From positions 1 through 64,000 of the forward strand of contig JAIEPW010000002.1 of NCBI GenBank assembly GCA_019748195.1: 64,000 bases of DNA, given 5' to 3'. Shown here piece after piece: positions 43,764 to 53,246 of this stretch. Each line of letters starts with the position of its first letter. The first letter of the stretch is position 1. Source of the stretch: Bryobacteraceae bacterium (GTDB lineage Bacteria; Acidobacteriota; Terriglobia; Bryobacterales; Bryobacteraceae). Under the pieces are notes generated by a model that worked only from the letters and a program-made list of their open reading frames with translations, was not told the DNA's origin and ran no database searches. A program made the translations under genes and the position numbers.

Positions 43764-44978
43764 ATGTACAAAATGACGGGCCGGCGCATTCTCGTGATTG
43801 GTGGCGGAATCGTGGGGCTGGCGACTGCCTATCGCTTGCAACAGCGGCGGCCGGACGCGCGAGTCATCGTTCTCGAAAAAGAGGCGTCGGTGGGCCGCCA
43901 TCAGTCCAGCCACAACTCCGGCGTGCTGCACTGCGGCCTGTACTACAAGCCGGGATCGCTGAAGGCGAAGCTGGCCGTTAACGGCATCCGGCAGATGACC
44001 GCCTTCTGCCGGGATCATCATATCCGGCACGAAATTTGCGGCAAGGTGGTTGTCGCCACCGCGGAAGACGAACTCCCGCGCCTGCACGAGCTGTTCGAGC
44101 GAGGCCGGCAGAACGGGCTGCAGGGGTTGGAAATGCTGCGTCCGGAACAGCTCCGGGAGATTGAGCCTCATGCCGCCGGCATCGCGGCGATCCGCGTTCC
44201 GGAGGAGGGCATCGCCGACTATCCCATGGTCTGCGCGACATTGAGCGACGAAATCGTGCGGCATGGCGGGCAAGTGGTCACCGGCGCCGAAGTCACCGGG
44301 CTGCGCCAGTCGGCCTCCGGCTGGACCGCCGTGACCACCGCCGGCGACTACGAAGCAACGTACCTGATCAACTGCGCGGGGCTGCATTCCGACCGCGTCG
44401 CCACGCTCGGCGGCGGCGATCGCGACGTGCGCATCGTGCCGTTTCGAGGCGAATACTACAAGTTGAAACCTTCACGCGAGCACCTGGTGAGGCACCTGAT
44501 CTATCCGGTGCCCGATCCCAATTTTCCGTTCCTCGGCGTGCACTATACGCGCATGATTCACGGCGGGGTGGAGTGCGGTCCGAACGCGGTGCTCGCGTTC
44601 TCGCGCGAAGGGTACCGGAAAACCGATGTACGGCCCGGAGACCTTTGGGACGCGCTCACCTTCTCCGGTCTCTGGAGCTTTCTGGGCGCGTATCCGCGGA
44701 TGTGCCTCGACGAGCTGCGCCGCAGTTTCTCGAAGGAATTATTCTGCCGGTCCCTGCAGCGGCTGGTTCCGGAAGTGCAACCCCAGGATCTGGAGCCGGG
44801 GGGCGCCGGCGTACGCGCGCAGGCGCTGGATCGCCGGGGAACACTGCTGCAGGATTTTCACTTCGTGCAGAAGAAGGCCGCGCTGCACGTGGTGAACGCG
44901 CCCAGCCCGGGCGCCACCGCGAGCCTCGCCATCGGAGAATACATTGTGGAAAGGATCGGCCAGGACCTGCCTGTGTAA
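43764..44978 (+). CDS. lhgO: L-2-hydroxyglutarate oxidase
   Basis: The 404-residue flavoprotein oxidises L-2-hydroxyglutarate to 2-oxoglutarate and passes electrons to quinones. The N-terminal FAD-binding motif is RILVIGGGIVGLATAYRLQQRRPDARVIVLEKE, followed by HQSSHNSGVLHCGLYYKPGSLKAKLAVNG, PEEGIADYPMVCATLSDEI, YLINCAGLHSDRVA, FRGEYYKLKPSREHLVRHLIYPVPDPNFPFLGVHYTRMIHGGVECGPNA and a C-terminal FVQKKAALHVVNAPSPGATASLAIGEYI. It is transcribed divergently from the fahA operon across 23 bases. ATG 43773 is a possible alternative start. Confidence 0.93.
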   Translation: MYKMTGRRILVIGGGIVGLATAYRLQQRRPDARVIVLEKEASVGRHQSSHNSGVLHCGLYYKPGSLKAKLAVNGIRQMTAFCRDHHIRHEICGKVVVATAEDELPRLHELFERGRQNGLQGLEMLRPEQLREIEPHAAGIAAIRVPEEGIADYPMVCATLSDEIVRHGGQVVTGAEVTGLRQSASGWTAVTTAGDYEATYLINCAGLHSDRVATLGGGDRDVRIVPFRGEYYKLKPSREHLVRHLIYPVPDPNFPFLGVHYTRMIHGGVECGPNAVLAFSREGYRKTDVRPGDLWDALTFSGLWSFLGAYPRMCLDELRRSFSKELFCRSLQRLVPEVQPQDLEPGGAGVRAQALDRRGTLLQDFHFVQKKAALHVVNAPSPGATASLAIGEYIVERIGQDLPV

Positions 44979-45010
44979 GCGGCCCTGGCCCGTTGAAATC
45001 TCCAACCGCG

Positions 45011-45433
45011 TTACTTCGCCTGAAGGGACCGGACGTAATTTGTCAGGTTGGTGATCCGCAACTGCGTCTCCCCCTCACTGCGGCTCATGGACCGGAACAC
45101 GTCTCCCCAAATGGGCATTTCCTTGGAGCCGTGCGCGGCCAATCCTACTTCGCCCTTGATGGAGCCGAAGACTTTGTTCTCGGGGAATTTGCCGCCATTC
45201 CGGGCGCTGAGCTGCGTCAGATCCGCGGGTGCGGCCTTCAGGGCCGGAGCCGCGGGCCCGTTGCCCTTCGCATCCATTCCGTGACATGGCGCGCAGTACT
45301 GCTTGAACATCGCCTTGCCATCGGCGGCCGATGTCGGTGTCGGGGAAACTCGCTCCACCTTAGGCTTGTCCTGCGCCATAGCGGTCAGAACGAGCGATCC
45401 CAATGCAATAAAAACTGCGATCTTACGAATCAT
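45011..45433 (-). CDS. c-type cytochrome, periplasmic
   Basis: The 140-residue protein has a signal peptide (MIRKIAVFIALGSLVLTAMAQ) and a single heme-binding motif CAPCH in GKAMFKQYCAPCHGMDAKGNGPAAPAL. A distal methionine candidate occurs in GSKEMPIWGDVF. It resembles small class I cytochromes with Pro/Ala-rich spacers used as electron carriers in Acidobacteria. ATG 45433 has GGGAGGA upstream; the longer frame to 45508 has no signal. It stands alone between the lhgO and dps genes. Confidence 0.88.
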   Translation of the reverse strand: MIRKIAVFIALGSLVLTAMAQDKPKVERVSPTPTSAADGKAMFKQYCAPCHGMDAKGNGPAAPALKAAPADLTQLSARNGGKFPENKVFGSIKGEVGLAAHGSKEMPIWGDVFRSMSRSEGETQLRITNLTNYVRSLQAK

Positions 45434-45550
45434 CTGTCCTCCCTGTCGCGTGCGGAGCCCGCACCCAGACGAGTCCGCCAAAGTCTTAAACTTCTGCCAA
45501 GTGGACAAACTATATCACAGGGAGCAAACAGCTTAGGAGAGCGGTCGCGG

Positions 45551-46075
45551 TCAGCGATCCACGGTGGAGCGCAGCATCCAGGCCATCTTCTGATGGTTCT
45601 CCAGGAAACCGGTGAGCAGGTCCGCGGCGCCGGCCTCGCCCGCCTGCGCCGCCGCCTCGATGTCCTGGCGGAAGTTGCGGATGGTCGCCTCGTGATCCAC
45701 CAGCAGCCGGTTTACCATCGTGTCCGCGTTCGGCATCTCTTCGCCTTCCTCCACCAGCCGGCTGTGCTGCAGAAACTCCTGCATGGACCCGAGCGCGGGT
45801 CCCCCCAGGCCGCGAACGTATTCCGCCACCTCGTCGATCATCAAATCCAACTGCTCATATTGCTTCTCGAACAACAAATGCAGGTCGTGAAAGCGCGGAC
45901 CCGTCACGTTCCAGTGGTAGTTGCGCGTTTTCGTGTAGAGAAGATACTCGTCGGCCACCACCCGATTCAGGAGCGCGATCAGTTGAAAACGCGCTTCATC
46001 GCCCAGCCCGATATCAGGAACCAGGTGGCCCGTCATCACTTTGCTCATGCGAATTCGATGCTTGCGGTCGTCCAT
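45551..46075 (-). CDS. dps: Dps-type ferritin (DNA starvation/stationary phase protection)
   Basis: The 174-residue protein matches Dps: LIALLNRVVADEYLLYTKTRNYHWNVTGPRFHDLHLLFEKQYEQLDLMIDEVAEYVRGLG, with the intersubunit ferroxidase ligands (His in RNYHWNV, His and Glu/Asp in DLHLLFEKQYEQLDLMIDE). A four-helix bundle is expected, forming a 12-mer that stores iron and protects DNA. The first nine residues before MSKVMTGH are uncertain. TACACT lies 13 bases upstream of ATG 46075. Confidence 0.92.
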   Translation of the reverse strand: MDDRKHRIRMSKVMTGHLVPDIGLGDEARFQLIALLNRVVADEYLLYTKTRNYHWNVTGPRFHDLHLLFEKQYEQLDLMIDEVAEYVRGLGGPALGSMQEFLQHSRLVEEGEEMPNADTMVNRLLVDHEATIRNFRQDIEAAAQAGEAGAADLLTGFLENHQKMAWMLRSTVDR

Positions 46076-46111
46076 CTGACTCAGTTCCAGTGTAGCGGCT
46101 TGGCCCGAGGG

Positions 46112-47431
46112 CTACGCCGTGGTTTCGTTCTCGATCCGCACCATGGTGATGCGGTTGCGTTCCATCTGGGTGACCACGAACTTGCGGCTGCCATACTGCA
46201 CCGCGTCGCCCTTCACCGGGATCTCGCCGATGCGATACAACAAAAACCCGGCCAGCGTTTCGAATCCGGCCTCGGTGGGCAGCTCGATTCCGTACTGCGT
46301 GGACAGGTCGCGAATCGAGGTCGCGCCCTCCACTTCGATCAACGGGGCGTTGGCGGCGGGGAGCGCGCGGCGAACATCATGCTCGTCGCCGATCTCGCCG
46401 AACACCTGCTCCAGCACATCCTCCATCGTGACCAGCCCCGCCACCGTGCCGAACTCATCCACGACTGTGGCCATGTGCGTATGATTGCGGCGGAACTCGT
46501 CCACCAGTTGATTCAGCGGCTTGGTTTCGGGCACCACCAGCGGCTTGCGTAGGAAACGGCGCAACTGAAATGGCGGAGCGATGATCCGCCGGTCGGTCGC
46601 GAGCTTGCGCTCCTGCCAGGCTTGCATCAGGTCCTTGTAATGAACCACGCCGATGATGTTCTCCGGCGCGCTTTCATAGATCGGCAGGCGCGAGAACTTG
46701 TGTTCCACCGCCACGCGGAGCAGTTCGTCGAGCGGCGCGTCGATGGGAACCGAAACCATTTCGATGCGCGGCGTCATGATTTCCCGGGCGGTCCAGTCGC
46801 GCAGTTCCAGCAGCTTGTGGATCGCCGCCTCCTCGAAGCCCTCGAGAAAGCCCTCCTTGCGCGAGCTTCGCACCAGGAACATCAATTCCTCCGGTGAATG
46901 TCCGCCCCCGCCGTGCGTGTGCTTTACGCCGATGGAGCGCGACAGAACCGCCGACGTGCGTTCCACCGCGATAACGAAAGGCGCGGCTGCCTTCGCGAAT
47001 ATCAGCATGGACGGCGAAAGCAGCACCGCGAGATCGTCCGCCTTCTCAATCGCCATGTTCTTGGGTACTACCTCACCGATAACGACATGCAGAAAGGTGA
47101 TGATCAGAAACGCCACGGCGAAGCTCGCCGCGTGCGAATACGGCTCGATCTCCGGCGTGATCCAGGGATGAAACACCGCCATGAGCCAGGAGTGCATGGT
47201 GCTCTCGCCCACCCATCCCAGCGCCAGGCTCGCCAGCGTGATGCCCACCTGCGTGACGCTCAGCAGGCGCTCCGGGTTGCCCAGTAACGCCAGCGCCGCT
47301 TGCGCTCCCGCCGAGCCCTGTTCCGCGCGAGACCGCATTCGCGATTCCCGGGTGGAGATCAGCGCCACTTCCGCCGCCGAAAAGAACGAATTCAGCGCCA
47401 GAACGAAAACGAAAAGAATGACCTGGTACAT
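46112..47431 (-). CDS. CNNM/CorC-family membrane protein (DUF21, CBS, transporter-associated domains)
   Basis: The 439-residue protein has a DUF21 N-terminal domain with four membrane segments (LFVFVLALNSFFSAAEVALISTRESRM, SVTQVGITLASLALGWVGES, AVAFLIITFLHVVIGEVVPKNMAIEKAD). Two CBS motifs follow (MTPRIEMVSVPIDAPLDELLRVAVEHKFSRLPIYE, NQLVDEFRRNHTHMATVVDEFGTVAGLVTMEDVLEQVFGEIGDE). The C-terminal transporter-associated domain is ATSIRDLSTQYGIELPTEAGFETLAGFLLYRIGEIP. It likely links magnesium/cobalt efflux to nucleotide levels. It is transcribed divergently from the acylase gene. Confidence 0.9.
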   Translation of the reverse strand: MYQVILFVFVLALNSFFSAAEVALISTRESRMRSRAEQGSAGAQAALALLGNPERLLSVTQVGITLASLALGWVGESTMHSWLMAVFHPWITPEIEPYSHAASFAVAFLIITFLHVVIGEVVPKNMAIEKADDLAVLLSPSMLIFAKAAAPFVIAVERTSAVLSRSIGVKHTHGGGGHSPEELMFLVRSSRKEGFLEGFEEAAIHKLLELRDWTAREIMTPRIEMVSVPIDAPLDELLRVAVEHKFSRLPIYESAPENIIGVVHYKDLMQAWQERKLATDRRIIAPPFQLRRFLRKPLVVPETKPLNQLVDEFRRNHTHMATVVDEFGTVAGLVTMEDVLEQVFGEIGDEHDVRRALPAANAPLIEVEGATSIRDLSTQYGIELPTEAGFETLAGFLLYRIGEIPVKGDAVQYGSRKFVVTQMERNRITMVRIENETTA

Positions 47432-47460
47432 GGACGCGGGGCGAAGCGAAGTGCCTGGGC

Positions 47461-47466
47461 TACAAT
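47461..47466 (+). promoter_or_regulatory. -10-like box TACAAT before the acylase gene
   Basis: TACAAT ends nine bases before the GTG at 47476, matching the spacing at 1575 and 9435 and implying a leaderless message. Confidence 0.55.
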
Positions 47467-47475
47467 CTTACTGAC

Positions 47476-49683
47476 GTGCTCTCCAGCCGCTTCCTGAAAA
47501 TCATCAATCTGAGCATAGCGGTTTTGCTGGTGGTTGTCGCCGGAGTCGTGTGGTGGTTCGCCGGCCGTCCGCTGCCCCAAACCTCCGGCGCCATCCCCGC
47601 GCCGGTATCCGCCAACGCGACCGTTACCTTCGACGGGATCGGCGTTCCGCATATCGAAGCCGCCTCCTGGCAGGATGCGATCTTCGTTCAGGGCTACCTG
47701 ACCGCGCAGGAGCGCATGTGGCAGATGGACGCCCTGCGGCGCCTGGCCGCGGGCGAGTTGTCGGAAGTGGTGGGCAAGGTGGCCCTCGAAGTCGATCAGG
47801 AAGCGCGGCGGCTGCGGCTGAAACGGATCGCTGAGATGCACGAGCGCACTCTCTCGGCCGAGGATCGCGCTGTACTGGCCGCCTACGCGCGCGGCGTGAA
47901 TCACTACCTGGAGACCAACCGCGGAAGGTTACCCATGGAATTCGCGGTGCTGGCCTACGACCCGCGCCCGTGGTCCGCGCGCGACACCATCCTCGCCGGT
48001 TTGGAAATGTATCGCCAGTTGACCACCACCTGGAAAGACGACCTGCTGAAAACAACGATGCTCGATGCCGGGGAGCCGGACAAGGTGGATTACCTGTTTC
48101 CCGCGCGCCTGGGGCGGGAGCCCGCGCCGGGATCCAACAACTGGGTGCTCGCCGGGCCCCGGACAACCACGGGCAAGCCGATTCTCGCCAACGATACCCA
48201 TCTCGACTTCGCGTTCCCCTCCACCTGGTACATGGTCCATCTGAAGGCCCCGGGTCTGAACGTCACCGGTTTTTCGCTGCCCGGCGTTCCCTGCGTGATC
48301 ATCGGTCACAATGACCGCATCGGCTGGGGCATGACCAACCTGATGACCGACGTTCAGGATCTCTATCTGGAGCGGCTGGACCCGAGGACCGGCCGTTATC
48401 CCTATCAGGGCCAGTTGGAACAGGCGCGCGCCGAAACCGACGTGCTGGCGGTGAAAGGCGAATCGCCGCGGACGTTGATCACCTGGATCACGCGGCATGG
48501 ACCCGTGGTGGCTAATGAGGCCAACCGCTCCTACGCCCTTCGCTGGGCGGCCGCGGAACCCGGTTACGCGTTCCCGTTCCTCGATCTGAATCGAGCTCGC
48601 GACTGGCGGGAGTTTCGCGCGGCAGCATCGCGTTTTCCCGGTCCCGGCCAGAACTTCGTCTACGCGGATGTCGATGGCAATATCGGCTACCAGGCTACCG
48701 GACGGCTTCCGCTGCGCCGCGATTTCACCGGCGATACCGCCCTGGACGGCGCATCCGGCCAGTCCGAGTGGCAAGGCTTCATCCCGTTCGAGGATCTGCC
48801 CAGCCTGTACAATCCGCCTTCCCACATGCTTGTCACCGCGAATCAGAACCTGTTTCCCAAGGACTACCCGCATCCGGTGAACGGCAGCTTCGAACCTCCG
48901 TATCGCGCGCAACAGATCAACGCCCGGCTGCGCAGCCAGGACAAATGGTCCGCGCCGGAGATGCTGGGGATTCAGAAGGACGTCTATTCCCCGTTCCTGC
49001 ACTGGCTCTCCCAGGCGATCGTGAAAGCGTATGGCGACCGCCAGAACGCGGATCGAAAGATCAGCGAAGCGGTCGAGGTTCTGCGCGGCTGGAACGGACA
49101 GGTGGAGAAGGGGACCGCGGCGCCCATGGTCGCCTACCTGGCGCAATTGAAGATACAGGAGGCCATGGCGGAGCGCGCCGCGCCCGGCAAGGGCAAGCTG
49201 TACCGCTTCCTGCTCGCGCCCGCGGTGGTGGAAAAGCTGTTCACGGAGCGTCCCGAGGGATGGTTCCTGAACTACGATCAGGTGTTGGTGCAGGCTCTCC
49301 TTGACGGCGTCAACGAGGGCGCTAAAGTGCAGGGATCGAGTCCGAAGCGCTGGGATTGGGGCCAGTACAATGCGCTCCAGCTCGCCCAGCCCGTCCTCAG
49401 CCAGTTGCCCCTGGTTTCCCGATATTTCCAGGTTCGCGCGCCCATGAGCGGGTCCTCGACCACGGTCAAGCAGACGACGCGGCGGCTGGGGCCATCCCAG
49501 CGCATGGTTCTGGACTTCGCCGATCTGGATCGGTCGCTGGCGAACATAACGATCGGGCAGAGTGGGCACCGGCTGTCTTCACACTACAAGGATCAGTGGG
49601 AAGCATATTGGTCCGGCACGAGCTTCCCCATGCAGTTCGGCCGGATCGAGGCGAAAAGCACCCTGACGTTCCAAGCCCGCTAA
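47476..49683 (+). CDS. penicillin acylase family protein
   Basis: The 735-residue protein has an N-terminal anchor or signal (IINLSIAVLLVVVAGVVWWFAG) and a penicillin-amidase fold. The alpha chain shows GIPHIEA-like GVPHIEAASWQDAIFVQGYLTAQERMWQMDALRR and the autocleavage site lies at GREPAPGSNNWVLAGPRTTTGKPILANDTHLDFAFPS, where the Ser of GSNNW becomes the Ntn nucleophile. The C-terminal chain carries ITRHGPVVAN and GQSGHRLSSHYKDQWEAYWSG. Members hydrolyse amides such as penicillins or N-acyl-homoserine lactones; the natural substrate is unknown. It ends seven bases from thrS, convergent. Confidence 0.9.
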   Translation: MLSSRFLKIINLSIAVLLVVVAGVVWWFAGRPLPQTSGAIPAPVSANATVTFDGIGVPHIEAASWQDAIFVQGYLTAQERMWQMDALRRLAAGELSEVVGKVALEVDQEARRLRLKRIAEMHERTLSAEDRAVLAAYARGVNHYLETNRGRLPMEFAVLAYDPRPWSARDTILAGLEMYRQLTTTWKDDLLKTTMLDAGEPDKVDYLFPARLGREPAPGSNNWVLAGPRTTTGKPILANDTHLDFAFPSTWYMVHLKAPGLNVTGFSLPGVPCVIIGHNDRIGWGMTNLMTDVQDLYLERLDPRTGRYPYQGQLEQARAETDVLAVKGESPRTLITWITRHGPVVANEANRSYALRWAAAEPGYAFPFLDLNRARDWREFRAAASRFPGPGQNFVYADVDGNIGYQATGRLPLRRDFTGDTALDGASGQSEWQGFIPFEDLPSLYNPPSHMLVTANQNLFPKDYPHPVNGSFEPPYRAQQINARLRSQDKWSAPEMLGIQKDVYSPFLHWLSQAIVKAYGDRQNADRKISEAVEVLRGWNGQVEKGTAAPMVAYLAQLKIQEAMAERAAPGKGKLYRFLLAPAVVEKLFTERPEGWFLNYDQVLVQALLDGVNEGAKVQGSSPKRWDWGQYNALQLAQPVLSQLPLVSRYFQVRAPMSGSSTTVKQTTRRLGPSQRMVLDFADLDRSLANITIGQSGHRLSSHYKDQWEAYWSGTSFPMQFGRIEAKSTLTFQAR

Positions 49684-49690
49684 GAGCTGA

Positions 49691-51625
49691 CTACTCGGCC
49701 GCGGCCCGCGTCGCGATCAGGTCCTGAATCATCGACGCCACTTCGTCCAGCGGCTTGGAACCCAGGTCGCCGTGCTTGCGATGCCGAACCGACACGGACT
49801 CCGCTTCCGCCTCGCGATCGCCCACCACGAGCATGTACGGAACCTTCTGCAACTGCGCCTCGCGGATCTTGAGGTTCACCTTCTCCTTGCGATCGTCCAG
49901 ATGAACCCGCGCCCCCGCGTCCTTCAGGCGAGCCTCCACCTTCCTGGCGTACTCGTTGTGCCGGTCGGTAATCGGCATCACCACCGCCTGCACCGGCGCC
50001 AGCCAGACTGGGAACGCTCCCGCATAATGCTCGATCAGAATGCCGAAGAACCGTTCGATCGACCCATACAACGCGCGATGCACCATCAGCGGCTGATGGC
50101 GGCGTCCGTCTTCGGCCACATACTCCAGGCCGAACCGGCGCGGCAGCGTGAAATCGAACTGAACGGTGGAGAGCTGCCACTTGCGTCCCAACGCATCCAC
50201 CAGCTTCATGTCGATCTTGGGCCCGTAGAACGCCGCTTCATCGGCCATCACTGGCGCGTTCAATCCCAGCCGCTCCACCGCTTTCTTCAGCGCGCCTTCG
50301 GCCAGATCCCACTGCTCCGCCGATCCGTCGTACTTGCCGCTGGCGCCGCCGTCCCAGGTGGATAACTCGGCCTCATAACTTTCAAAGCCGTACGCCTTCA
50401 GCGTGTCGATGGCGAACTCCAGGCACGCCACCACTTCATCCTCGATCTGCTCCGGCGTACAGAACACGTGCGCGTCGTCCTGCGTGAATCCGCGTACGCG
50501 CAGCAGCCCGTGCATCACTCCCGACCGTTCATAGCGGTACACCGTGCCGAGCTCGCCCAGCCGCACCGGTAGGTCACGATAGCTGCGCAGCTTATCGGCG
50601 TAGATCAGGATATGGCCAGGACAGTTCATCGGCTTCAACTGGTACTCGGCGTCGTCCAGCTCCATCCGCTTGAACATGTTCTCCGCGTAGTAGTTCAGGT
50701 GCCCCGACGTGCGCCAGAGATCGGCCCGCATCACGTGCGGCGTGTATACCAGCGAGTAGCCGCGCTTCAGATACTGCTCCCGCATCCAGTCCTCGATGGT
50801 CTTGCGGATGATGCCGCCCTTGGGATGGAAGAAAATCAGTCCCGGGCCCGCCAGCTCCTGGATCGAAAACAGGTCCAGCTCCTGCCCGAGCTTGCGGTGG
50901 TCGCGCTTCTTGGCTTCCTCCAGTTGATGCAGATACGCTTCCAGTTCCTTGGCGCTGAAAAAAGCGGTCCCGTAAATGCGCTGCAGCTTCTGGTTCTTTT
51001 CGTCGCCTTTCCAATAAGCTCCGGAGATGGATAACAGCTTGAACGCCTTGATTCGCTTGCTGGAGGGCACGTGCGGCCCGCGGCAGAAATCGATGAAGTG
51101 CGGTCCCAGCGTGTACTCGCTGAACACATCGTCGGCCTTCTCGGTGATCAACTGGACCTTCATCGGTTGGTCCTTGTAAAGTTCCAGGCCGCGCTGCTTC
51201 TCCATAATCTGGCGCTCATAAGGCAGGTCACGCGCCTGGATCTCCCACATGCGCTTTTCGATGGCTTCCAGGTCCTCCGGCGTGAATGGGTCTTCGCGCT
51301 GGAAGTCGTAGAAAAAGCCCGTATCCGTCGGCGGGCCGATTCCCAGCTTGGTCTCCGGGAACAATTCCAGCACGGCCGCCGCCAACAGGTGAGCCGTGGA
51401 GTGGCGGTACACTTCCAACGCTTCCGGATTCTTTGACGTCAGGATTTGCAGCGAGGCGTCCGCTTCCAACGGGCGGGTCAGGTCGTAAAGCTGGCCGTTG
51501 ACCCGCGCCACAACGGCGTCATCGGCCAGACGGCTGCTGATTTCTTTGGCGATATCGATCGGACGTGTGCCGCCTGGCACTTGCTTTACGCTTCCGTCCG
51601 GAAGCGTCACCTGAATGCTGCTCAT
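49691..51625 (-). CDS. thrS: threonyl-tRNA synthetase
   Basis: The 644-residue enzyme charges tRNA-Thr. Domains in order are an N-terminal TGS (QVTLPDGSVKQVPGGTRPIDIAKEI), an editing domain with HxxxH (RHSTAHLLAAAV) and CRGPHVPSS, the class II core with KPMNCPGHILIYA, the motif-2 block RLGELGTVYRYERSGVMHGLLRVRGFTQDDAHVFC and motif 3 RALYGSIERFFGILIEHYAGAFPVWLAPVQ, and an anticodon-binding domain at the C-terminus. ATG 51625 has TACGCT eight bases upstream. No T-box leader was recognised. Confidence 0.96.
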   Translation of the reverse strand: MSSIQVTLPDGSVKQVPGGTRPIDIAKEISSRLADDAVVARVNGQLYDLTRPLEADASLQILTSKNPEALEVYRHSTAHLLAAAVLELFPETKLGIGPPTDTGFFYDFQREDPFTPEDLEAIEKRMWEIQARDLPYERQIMEKQRGLELYKDQPMKVQLITEKADDVFSEYTLGPHFIDFCRGPHVPSSKRIKAFKLLSISGAYWKGDEKNQKLQRIYGTAFFSAKELEAYLHQLEEAKKRDHRKLGQELDLFSIQELAGPGLIFFHPKGGIIRKTIEDWMREQYLKRGYSLVYTPHVMRADLWRTSGHLNYYAENMFKRMELDDAEYQLKPMNCPGHILIYADKLRSYRDLPVRLGELGTVYRYERSGVMHGLLRVRGFTQDDAHVFCTPEQIEDEVVACLEFAIDTLKAYGFESYEAELSTWDGGASGKYDGSAEQWDLAEGALKKAVERLGLNAPVMADEAAFYGPKIDMKLVDALGRKWQLSTVQFDFTLPRRFGLEYVAEDGRRHQPLMVHRALYGSIERFFGILIEHYAGAFPVWLAPVQAVVMPITDRHNEYARKVEARLKDAGARVHLDDRKEKVNLKIREAQLQKVPYMLVVGDREAEAESVSVRHRKHGDLGSKPLDEVASMIQDLIATRAAAE

Positions 51626-51722
51626 TTCAGTTCAGCGTACCAACAAGGGGCGGCCCGGCCCAAATCGGCCGCCGGGATTAAGGATTTGTAAGGAAAAGGC
51701 CCCACAGTGCCCCAACTGTCAT

Positions 51723-51728
51723 ATAATT
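51723..51728 (+). promoter_or_regulatory. -10-like box TATAAT with a downstream Shine-Dalgarno
   Basis: TATAAT ends 22 bases before GTG 51751, and AGGAGGT lies between, eight bases before the start. This gene therefore has a short conventional leader, in contrast to the leaderless-type genes elsewhere in the window. Confidence 0.5.
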
Positions 51729-51750
51729 CGGCGATAGGAGGTGCTTGGCC

Positions 51751-53082
51751 GTGATCCTGCGATCCGTCCTTGCCGGAGCTATGTTTGCGTCGTTCGCCCT
51801 GGCGGCGAACTCCACCGGCTCCAAGGTGACTTTCCACAAAGATGTCGCCCCGATTTTTCAGAAGAAGTGCCAGGCATGCCATCGTCCGGGCGAAATTGGC
51901 CCGATGTCGCTGCTGACCTACAAAGACGCCCGCCCCTGGGCGAAATCGATCAAGCAAGCGGTGGCTACCCGCAAGATGCCGCCTTGGTTCGCCGACCCGA
52001 ATCATGGCAAGTTCGCCAATGACCCCTCCTTGTCGCCGGAAGAACTGAATACGCTGATCTCCTGGGTGGACGCCGGGGCGCCTGAAGGCAGCGCCAAGGA
52101 TAGTCCGAAACCCGTGGAATGGGTGGAAGGCTGGGGAATCGGCAAGCCGGACGTCACCTTCACCGTCCCTCGCTACAAGATCCCGCCGTCCGGGACCATC
52201 GACTACCAGTACGTGGTGATCCCGACCAACTTCAAGGAAGACACCTGGATCCAGATGGCGGAAGCGCGTCCCGGCAACCGCAGCGTTACCCACCATATCG
52301 TGGTTTACGTCCGCGAGCCCGGCTCCTATTACATGTCCGACGCGAAGCCTGGCGAGTTCTTCCAGCCGCCGAAGCGTGAAGCTCGCCGCCCTACCACCAA
52401 GGAAGAGATGGAGGAGATGCGCAAGGAGATGGCGAAGCGGCTTCCGACCGAAATTCTGGTCGGCTATGCACCCGGAACCGATCCCGTTCGCCTGAACCCC
52501 GGCACCGCCAAATTGGTGAAGGCAGGCTCCGACCTGGTGGTCCAGATGCACTACACTCCGAACGGCAAGGAAGCCGAAGATGTAAGCCAGATCGGTTTCA
52601 AGTTGGCGAAGGGCCCGGTGACCGAGCGCATCTACATCATGAGCGCCCCCAACCTGGGTTTCGCGATCCCCCCCGGCGATCCGAATCATGAAGTTCGGTC
52701 GAGCGTCACCCTGCATGCCGACGCCAAGCTGGTGGACTTCAATCCCCACATGCACCTGCGCGGCAAGGACTTTGAGTACACAATCACCTATCCGGACGGC
52801 CGCAAGGAAATCGCGCTGAAGGTGAAGTATGACTTCGACTGGCAGCTTTACTACCGGCCGAAGGAGCCGATCCTGCTGCCCGCCGGGACGCGGATCGACT
52901 GCGTGGCGCACTTCGACAACTCCGCCAACAACCCCAAGAACCCGGATCCGAAGGCGACTGTCCGCTTCGGAGAGCAGAGCTGGGAGGAGATGATGATCGG
53001 CTGGTTCGATGTCGCCATCCCGGCGTCGCTCGACCCGCGCGAACTGATGCGTCCGAAGAAAGCCGCCGGCGCCGAAGAGTAG
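51751..53082 (+). CDS. secreted cytochrome c / copper monooxygenase-like protein
   Basis: The 443-residue protein has a signal peptide (VLAGAMFASFALAAN) and an N-terminal cytochrome-c-like domain with the heme site CQACH in FQKKCQACHRPGEIGPMSLL. A two-domain fold similar to ascorbate-dependent type II copper monooxygenases follows, with candidate copper ligands in SVTHHIVVYV, VVQMHYTPNG and FNPHMHLRGKDFEYTI. The arrangement is common in Acidobacteria and Planctomycetes, often with other cytochrome or DUF1553-type genes; here it stands alone. A hairpin terminator follows at 53108-53136. Confidence 0.82.
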   Translation: MILRSVLAGAMFASFALAANSTGSKVTFHKDVAPIFQKKCQACHRPGEIGPMSLLTYKDARPWAKSIKQAVATRKMPPWFADPNHGKFANDPSLSPEELNTLISWVDAGAPEGSAKDSPKPVEWVEGWGIGKPDVTFTVPRYKIPPSGTIDYQYVVIPTNFKEDTWIQMAEARPGNRSVTHHIVVYVREPGSYYMSDAKPGEFFQPPKREARRPTTKEEMEEMRKEMAKRLPTEILVGYAPGTDPVRLNPGTAKLVKAGSDLVVQMHYTPNGKEAEDVSQIGFKLAKGPVTERIYIMSAPNLGFAIPPGDPNHEVRSSVTLHADAKLVDFNPHMHLRGKDFEYTITYPDGRKEIALKVKYDFDWQLYYRPKEPILLPAGTRIDCVAHFDNSANNPKNPDPKATVRFGEQSWEEMMIGWFDVAIPASLDPRELMRPKKAAGAEE

Positions 53083-53107
53083 AGCCCTTAGCTAAAACGT
53101 GGAGGGT

Positions 53108-53136
53108 AAGCCCGGAGACGCGTTCTCTGGGCTTTT
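53108..53136 (+). terminator. rho-independent terminator
   Basis: AGCCCGGAGA pairs with TCTCTGGGCT around CGCGT and is followed by TTTT, 26 bases past the stop at 53082. Confidence 0.75.
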
Positions 53137-53185
53137 CCGCGTTTCTGGGACCTAAGTCGTATTCCCAGGGCCGCAGTCAGCGGAA

Positions 53186-53191
53186 TATAAT
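53186..53191 (+). promoter_or_regulatory. -10-like box TATAAT upstream of mscL
   Basis: TATAAT lies 55 bases before the mscL ATG at 53247, which has a GGAGGAC Shine-Dalgarno. The nearest ATG (53198) is out of frame, so this is an ordinary leadered gene. Confidence 0.5.
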
Positions 53192-53246
53192 CTCCCGATG
53201 CGCCGGAACCCTCAACCAGTCGGCGCGGCCCTGGAGGACATACACC

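Noticed and set aside
51560-51585. A ninth REP-like copy (GCCGCCTGGCAC) inside thrS
   Set aside because: Only the inner few bases match, it lies in conserved coding sequence and has no loop or second arm.
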